This document shows, piece by piece, positions 50,101-59,100 of a DNA stretch of 64,000 nucleotides. The DNA lies in assembly GCA_964016985.1 (NCBI GenBank), contig OZ024825.1, positions 30,557,893 to 30,621,892 on the forward strand, given 5' to 3'. Origin of the DNA: Anodontia alba. Taxonomy: Eukaryota > Mollusca > Bivalvia > Lucinida > Lucinidae. The translations under genes and the position numbers were made by a program. Under the pieces are notes generated by a model. It was not told the origin of the DNA. It did no database searches and saw nothing but the letters and a program-made list of their open reading frames with translations. Numbering within the stretch: the first letter of the stretch is position 1; each line of letters starts with the position of its first letter.

Positions 50101-53100
50101 TGGTGTTTAGGTAAACAAACTGAAATAGGAAGGGGAATGGATACACTTACAGGGGGAGACAATTCTGTCAAGTGTTTTGCATCCCTTCAGAAAAAGGTCT
50201 ACTTTAAATTCTTTTCTTTTAAAGCAGACCCCTTTTCAGAAAGGGATCTGTGTTCAGGAAAACAAATAGGAAAGGGAATGGATACACTCAGAGGGGAGAC
50301 TATTCAGTCACAAGTTGTTGTGTTTTTTTCATCCCTTCAGAAAGGGGTCTCCTTTAAAAAAAATTGCTCCTCTGGGAGCAAATTCTTTTCTTTTAAAGCA
50401 GACCCCTTTTCAGAAGGGGCTTGTTCTTTTAGGAAAACTAACAGGAAGGGAACTGTATAAACTTACAGGGGAGACAACTTTGTCAAAAGTGTTTTGCATA
50501 CCTTCAGTAAGGAGTCTAATTTAAAAGGAAAGAATATGCATCCTGTGGATGCAAAATTCTTTTCTTTTAAATTTGACCCCTTTTCAGAAAGGGTGGGCTT
50601 GGTGTTCAGGAAAACAAACAGGAAGGAAAAATATGCTTTGATGGGAGAGAACTCTGTCAAAAGTGTTTTGCATCCCTTTGGAAAAGGAGCTACTTTGAAT
50701 GAAAGGGAGCAAATTCTTTCCTTAAGATACAGGTCCATTTCAGAGAGTGCAGGAAAGTGAAAAAGAAGTCATTAATATTGTCCCTTTCTATAATCAGAAA
50801 ACCAATGGTCCTGTGGCTCACCTAAGACTATTTATTCTGAGCATGCTTATGATAACATTTTTAAAGAATGAAACATATGGGTATGGTAGCCGGTACAGCT
50901 TGAAGAACCTTTAGTCTTCATCTCCTACAGTAACTTGGTATAGAATTTAGCTTTAATTAATTTGGCAAACAGAAAATTCACATAATATATCGAGGGTTGA
51001 GTGCAAGACTATGGTAACTCAAACATATTTTTGAAACCCTTGTTTAGGGGCAACTTGGACCCCTTTGTAAACAATGCAAATTTAGGTGCCATTGCTCATA
51101 AGAGCAATGGCACCTAAATTTTCATTGTTTACAGAAAGAAATGTTGTAATCTTCATAACGCCTTCATGGTGAGGAGATTAGGTTTAGGGAAAAACAACCA
51201 TCTGACTTACGCCAGTCTTGCGCTCAACCCTCGATATGGCATTGATAAAGTGGCATACCAAATATCAAAGGCCTGGGCCTTCTAGTTTCACACAAGAAGA
51301 TTTTTAAATATTTCCCCATATGAGTCCATGTAAAACAAGTGACTCCTGGGTTGGGGCCATTTTTGACCCCATGGCTATAATGAACAATCTTGGTAAAGGT
51401 CCACTAGATAAAACTAAGCACCAGATGTCAAAGGCCAAGGCTTTCTAGTTTCATAAAAAAAAAAATTAAGTTTTTTCTCTAAATGGATCTATGCATAACA
51501 AAGAACCCCTCGGCAGAGACATTTTTACACAGAGCCTTTAATTTGAACAATTTAGGTTGCAGTCCATTTAATAAAGCTATAAACCAAATATCAAAGGTCT
51601 TGGCCTCCTTGTTTCAGATGGAAGATTTTTAAAATTTTTCCCTATATGAGTCTATGTTAAACAAGTGAGCCCTGGGACAAAGCCTTTATTTTTTTTATTT
51701 TTTTTTTTTATTTTTATTTTTATCTCAGGGCTATACTTTGAACAATCCTGATAGAGGCCCATTAGATGAAGTCACATACCAACTGTCAAAGGCCTGGGCT
51801 TTCTAGTTTCAGTGCATAAGATTTCAAAAGTTTCCTCTATATAAGTCTATGTAAAACAAATGATTTTTCACCCAAGGGCTATAATATGAACAATCTTGAC
51901 AGAGATTCACAAGATAAAAGCTACATACATGTATCAAATATCAAGAGCCTGGGCCTTCTAGTTTCAGACAAGAAGGTTTTTAGCCTTTAGGAGTCAATGT
52001 AAAAAAAAAATTGACCTTTCTGTAAAAAGATCAAGGTCAGCCAAAGATAATGTTTTTCAAACTTTATTGGGCCTATGTCTCCAGTGCTGCATACCAAGCC
52101 CCAGGACCATCGGCCCTTTGATTCTGGAGATTTTTAAGGATTTTTACCATATATGGATGTGGTGGCCATCTTGGTCATGTAACCCAGGTGGGGTGAACAC
52201 TTTCATTGCCCCGGACCATGGAGGCTCCATATGAAATTTGGCTTTGATTGGCCCAGTGGTTTCTGAGGAAAAGATGTTTGAAGACTGTGGACAATGGATG
52301 AACAGACACGATACTATAAGCTCACCTGTGAGCCTAAAGGCTCAGGTGAGCTAAAATGGTGGAAAATCTATCAAGTGGACCCAGTCTCCATTATTAACCC
52401 TTCTCACGCTGAATAAATTAAGATGCCATGCCCTATTCAAATTTTCAGCCAATCAGATTATTTGATCCAGATTGCTGATATAAATTCACATACTGAATGG
52501 CAAACAGTATAGATCCAGATGAGTTGGCCTCTTCAGAAGCCAACTAATCTGGATCTCCACTGTTTGTAAAGGCAAGATATACCCGGGTTCAGCAGGACAA
52601 GGGTTATGAAGAACGTGTACCTATTGTAGAGAGTAATTCTTCCACTGTTGGAGACTCCTGCATTCTTAAAGGTCTGCCTTGAGGTGGAGGAGATATAGTT
52701 CCAGGGTCAATTTCAAGGTCACTGTCTGAGTCGTCCACGGCAAAATCATCTGACATCAACAGGTTTGGAACGGTGTCTGAAACAAATGGTCAAGAAAAGA
52801 GGAATATCCTAATAAACAGTTTTTTCCTTATTTCACTACAAAAATAAAAGCATGTTGCTGTGTACCAAATGAATCATTTTAGTAAAAAAAGTGCATAGTG
52901 TTGATATTATTTTTTTTTTTATTTCTCCACGAAAATACACATTGCAGTTACTCATTAGAAGTGTCTCACCAAGGCACTTCTAATGAGTACCCACAATATA
53001 CATTTAAATTTTTTTTAAGAAAAATATTTACACAGATACCCCTTTGATCTTGAGCTATGGGATGCATGCCTGTCATTACAAAAACATGCCTATTCAAATA

Positions 53101-56100
53101 TATTGAAAATTTTACCACCAGAAACTAAAAGTTTTCAGATAAAATTCTGATATTTTTCATATTTCTGCTCAAAACATAGATTGTGGGTACTCGTTAGAAC
53201 TGCCTCACAATCTATGTTTTTGAGCAGGAATAAGAAAAATAATGTATACCCCTGAAAACCCCAGTTTTACTATATAAAAGTTGGGTTTAAGGGGGTCAAA
53301 ATTATATAGGCATGTTTTCGTAATGTAAAGCAGTAGGGTTTGCACCACCTTGGTGTTCTGCATAGTGTTTCTGAGCATAAGTGCTTAATCATCTAATATT
53401 GCCTTTGGAAAAATATGAAAAATACAACAAATGTCTGATTTGGTTGAGAAAACCATCTTACCTGGAGTGCAGTGCACACTATACAAGCTATCATCCCTCA
53501 GTACATTAAAACAAAATTATCACACAAACAACCTGTGATACTTAAATGCTTTGCGTGCTGGATAAACAAGAGCTGTCGGAGGACAGCGAGCTCGCCTGCT
53601 GGGTACATTTTATATTGTAACATTTTTATCATTAAGCCATATAATATAGGTCACACTGACCTAGATGTATTTGTATGTAAATCATTTTGTCACTTAGATA
53701 TAATAATCCAGGTATGACAATTCTCCATGAAATAGTAATAAAAATAAAAGGCAAAATCACTGAAGCATGAAATATAGGTCACAATGACCTAGATATAGTA
53801 AGTGGTCATTCATTGGGTCACATGGAAGTAATATCCCAGGTGTGACATTTATCCAACAAATATTCAAGATATAAGGCAAAATCACTGAACCATGAAATAT
53901 AGGTCACACCAACAGAGATATATTTTGACGTCAATAATTGGGTCACAAGGAACTAATATCCCAGGTGTGACATTTATCCAACAAATAGTATTCAAGACAT
54001 AAGGCAAAATCACTGAACCATGAAATATAGGTCACAATGACCTAGATATAGTAAGTGGTCATTCATTGGGTCACATGGAACTAATATCCCAGGTGTAACA
54101 TTTATCCAACAAATAGTATTCAAGATATAAGGCAAAATCACTGAACCATGAAATATAGGTCACACCAACAGAGATATATTTTGACGTCAATAATCGGGTC
54201 ACAAGGAACTAATATCCCAGGTGTGACATTTATCCAACAAATAGTATTCAAGATATAAGGCAAAATTACTGAACCATGAAATATAGGTCACAATGACCTA
54301 GATATAGTAAGTGGTCATTCATTGGGTCACATGGAAGTAATATCCCAGGTGTGACATTTATCCAACAAATAGTATTCAAGATATAAGGCAAAATCACTGA
54401 ACCATGAAATATAGGTCACACCAACAGAGATATATTTTGATGTCAATAATCGGGTCACAAGGAACTAATATCCCAGGTGTGACATTTATCCAACAAATAG
54501 TATTCAAGATATAAGGCAAAATCACTGAACCATGAAATATAGGTCACAATGACCTAGATATAGTAAGTGGTCATTCATTGGGTCACATGGAACTAATATC
54601 CCAGGTGTGACATTTATCCAACAAATAGTATTCAAGATATAAGGCAAAATCACTGAACCATGAAATATAGGTCACAATGACCTAGATATAGTAAGTGGTC
54701 ATTCATTGGGTCACATGGAAGTAATATCCCAGGTGTGACATTTATCCAACAAATAGTATTCAAGATATAAAGCAAAATCACTGAACCATGAAATATAGGT
54801 CACAATGACCTAGATATAGTAAGTGGTCATTCATTGGGTCACATGGAAGTAATATCCCAGGTGTGACATTTATCCAACAAATAGTATTCAAGATATAAGG
54901 CAAAATCACTGAACCATGAAATATAGGTCACAATGACCTAGATATAGTAAGTGGTCATTCATTGGGTCACATGGAAGTAATATCCCAGGTGTGACATTTA
55001 ACCAACAAAAAGTATTCAAGATATAAGGCAAAATCACTGAACCATGAAGTATTGGTCACAATGACCTAGATATAGTAAGTGGTCATTCATTGGGTCACAT
55101 GGAAGTAATATCCCAGGTGTGACATTTATCCAACAAATAGTATTCAAGATATAAGGCAAAATCACTGGACCGTGAAATCTAGGTGACCTGGACCGTAAAA
55201 TGTAGGTCACCATGACCTTCACTCTCTTACACTTGAACTGATGTCACATAGTTAGCTGATGTATAACCAGTTGTGTCTATAACCTGTAGGCATATAAGAT
55301 TTTACAAATGTGTCCTAGATTTTGACCCCTAGCCCCACCCCAAGGCCCACCCTGAGGTATGAACCCAGGGGTATGTTCTTTTGGAATCTCAGAAGACTCG
55401 TCCAGGTACCCAAATTCTAAATATGAATGCTCTATGAGGAGTGAAAGTCAAGATATAAGAATTTGAAAAACTTTAACACAGTATTACAAAGGTGTCCTAG
55501 ATTCTGACCCCTAGCCCCACCCAGGGGCATGAACCCAGGGGTTTATTCTCTTGGAATCTCAGAAGACCCTCCAAGGTACCTAAGTTCCAAATTTGATGCC
55601 TCTGTGAGGAGTGACTGTTGAGATATAAGCATTTGAAAAACTTTAACACAGTGTGACGGGAACGGGAACGCAAACGCAAACGCAAACGTGGACGACCGGG
55701 GTGATTACAATAGCTCTCCTTGTACTTCGTACAGGCGAGCTAAAAATTCAGCAGACAACAATTTGAAATATTTTTCTTATTTTTCACTGAAAACAGGATT
55801 TGAGATTTCATGCAAGCTGTCTCCTAAGGAGACAGTTTGTATAAAATGGCAAATCCTATTTTTGGGAAAAATAAGAAAATATCAATTTATTGCCTGCTGA
55901 ATTTGCCCATAGCGTGATAAGTGTTATTTTAGAGCTATCATTTTTTTGTGAAATGGCCCCACATTTTTGTTTGGATATATAAGTTTTGTGATCCATCATT
56001 AAATACAGTTGGCTTTCATTATACCTTATCCTCATTCTTTTGCCAGAAACTGACAACGTGCCCTTCTTGAATTAACAGAAGGGAGAGAATTACCATAGAA

Positions 56101-59100
56101 AATACAGCCATTCTCTCCCTTCTGCTGATTTATGAAGATCAGTTTTATGTAAAACTATGCTATACTAAATGGTGTTATAAAGAGGTTCCTGTATATTACT
56201 CACCTGGTGGTTTGAGGTCTTTTTCTGTAAGATAACTACTCTGTGAGACCTCGCTACTTTCATCGCTGAAATCCTGGACTGATCCAGAAGCTGTGGGATG
56301 GGAAACTGTACTTCCTAACAAATGCTCAGCTAAAAGTGAGGCTGGCCCTGTGAATGCACAAATACAGTAAATTACTAAAATTTTGTACACCAATATGTCT
56401 AATAAAATGACATATGCAAACAGTGCAGACCAAGATCAGACTGCTCTTTCAGGAGCAGTCTGATCTGGGTCTACACTGTGTGCCTTTCCACTAAGTATTC
56501 TTAGGAATAAATGCATTAAAAAGCACAAAATTTAGGAAAAAAAAAGTATGGCATAAAGTGCCTAAAGTGCTACATTCCACATCCCTCCCCCCACTCCACC
56601 CACACACACACACATGTATACACACCCTATATACTACCGTATTTACCATATATTTTCGGACACCATTAATGTTCGGATACCACCTATTTTCTGCAATATA
56701 TGATAATTTAATGCACCATAACAGTTCGGACACACCCTGAATTTGAATTGGAAAGGTGGAATTTCAGTTTTAGGCAAGTCAGACTATGTGATTCAGATAT
56801 TCCTAGGGAAAATGGCTAAACAATTTGCAAAAATCAGACACCCCGATCAGACGCCGCATTCTACTGCATCTGATCTGAGTTTGCACTGTTTGTGAATTAC
56901 ACTTTTGGGCTAAGATGGGTTAAAGTGCCAAGTTAAATTTGATCTTTTATTATTTTCTCTGAAAAAAATAAAATATTTCAAAGCATCATTTGCTGCAGTC
57001 ATTATTGGCACTTTAACCTTTACCAATCTCTGAGATAATTCAGCAGACAACACACTGATAATATATTCTAATTTTTCTAAGAAAATAGAATTTGGTATTC
57101 CATACAAATTTCCTTAGAGACAATTTGCATGTAATGTCAAATTCTATCTTCTGGAAAAATAAGAAAAACATCATTTGAACAAACTAAGATGGGCTCAGAG
57201 TCCCTGATGCTACATACCAAGTTTCAAGGCAATCGGCTGATTGGTTCCGGAGAAGAAAATTTGTGAAGGGTTTTTACCCTATCTTGGTCATGAGACCTGG
57301 ATCCCATGAATAAACTTTCGTTCCCCCATCCCATGGAGACTACATATGAAATTTGACTTCAAACTGCCCAGTGGTATCAGAGGAGAAGACGTTTGAAAAT
57401 GTTGACAGAGCACAAAACAGAAAAGACAACAGCATCCTGCCTATACTATAAGCTCACCATTGAGTCAAAAGCTCAGGTGAGCTAAAAATGGCAGAAAATC
57501 TACCAACCATATCCAGTACCTTTAGCCTTTACCACTCTATGTAAATTCAGCAGACGACAAACTGATGATATTTTCTGTTTTTCCCATAATACAGTCTTTG
57601 GCATTTCATGCAAATTGTCTCCTAAGGAGACAATTTGCATGAAATGCAAAAGCCTATTTTCTGTGAAAATATTTCAAAATGTCATCTGCTGAAATTTTTA
57701 CTCAGCATGCTAAGCCTACCTGTTTGTTGTTGCAGAGATTGATCTGAAGAAGATGACGATGTCCTCCTTCTTGAGTCAAACATTCCAGTAAATACCAGTG
57801 CCTTTGAATTCTGCGTCCCACTAGTGACTGGTGTAGATTTATACGTGGGTGGAGTACTTAGCTGTAGTGGTGAGTTCATAGGAAGTTTACCCATGGCTGT
57901 CAGATGTGCCGAGAGGAGAGAGGGATTCTGACTGTCAATTATAACTGTTGGTGCTGATGGCACCACTGCAGATGAACCTTTCTCTGACCTTGACTTCCTA
58001 ATTTCCTTTGCTTCCTACAGATAAATACATGACAAATTTTCAGAAAAAGGAATAAGCTTGGCTTTCTTATTTCCTATGCTTCTTACAGATAAATACATAA
58101 CAAAGTTTCAGAAAAAGCAATATTATATAAAAGATTCCTGACATTAATTATCAAGATAAGAACAATAAGTAGCAGAAACCAAAATAACTCTAGAGAAATT
58201 AATCCTCAGGCCCATATTTTTGTCTAACAGCAAGACCCCATCAATATCAACATTTATGCAAAATATGAAAAGAATCCTAAATTATTTAGCAAGATAAGAA
58301 GTAGAAACAAAAACGCCTTTTCAAGAATCACCAAGGGAAATAACTCGAATTAAAAAGGCCTTTATTTTTGTCTATCAGCAACACCTTATCAATATCTACT
58401 TTTATGCAATATATGAAAAGATTTCTGAAATTATTTAGCAAGATTAGCAGAAACCAACAGAACAGAATATAATAAAATAGAATAATAAACCAAAACAGTT
58501 TTTCAAGAATTACAAAGGGAAATAGCTCTAGAGGAATTAACCCCTTGGTTCTTATTTTTGTCTAAGTGCTACAACTCATCAATATCAACATTTATGCAAA
58601 ATATGAAAAGATTCTTGTAATTATTTAGCAAGAAAAGAAGCAGAAATCAAAATGCCTTTTCAAGAATTACAAAGGGAAATAACTCTGAAGGAATTAATCC
58701 CTAGGCCCTTATTTTTTGTGTAACAGCAACATCTTATCAATATTAATATATATGCCAAATATAAAAAGATTGAATTAAAATTATTTAGCAAGATAAGAAG
58801 CAGAAACCGAAACATAATGGAAAGACAGAAAACAACATAAAAAAAAGTAACCCCATCCCCCACCCCCACCACCACAAACTGAAAAAAAAAAAAAAAAAAA
58901 AAAATACAATTTTATTTAATGCTTCAGGAGTATATTTCTTCACAGAAAAATGTTCCTTTTGATCTTATTAAGACTGTCACAATGACACCTTCCAAGAAGT
59001 ACTGCATTTACCCCAAATATACAGCAAGATATGCTCGAGATAATAGTGTTGATTTTGATCAAATTGCTCTAACAGCAGTTTCCCACTAAAATACATTTTC

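Noticed and set aside
55034..55222. Minus-strand ORF over the 128-bp array
   Set aside because: Reading frame across satellite units; repeats would give repeated ORFs, not a gene.
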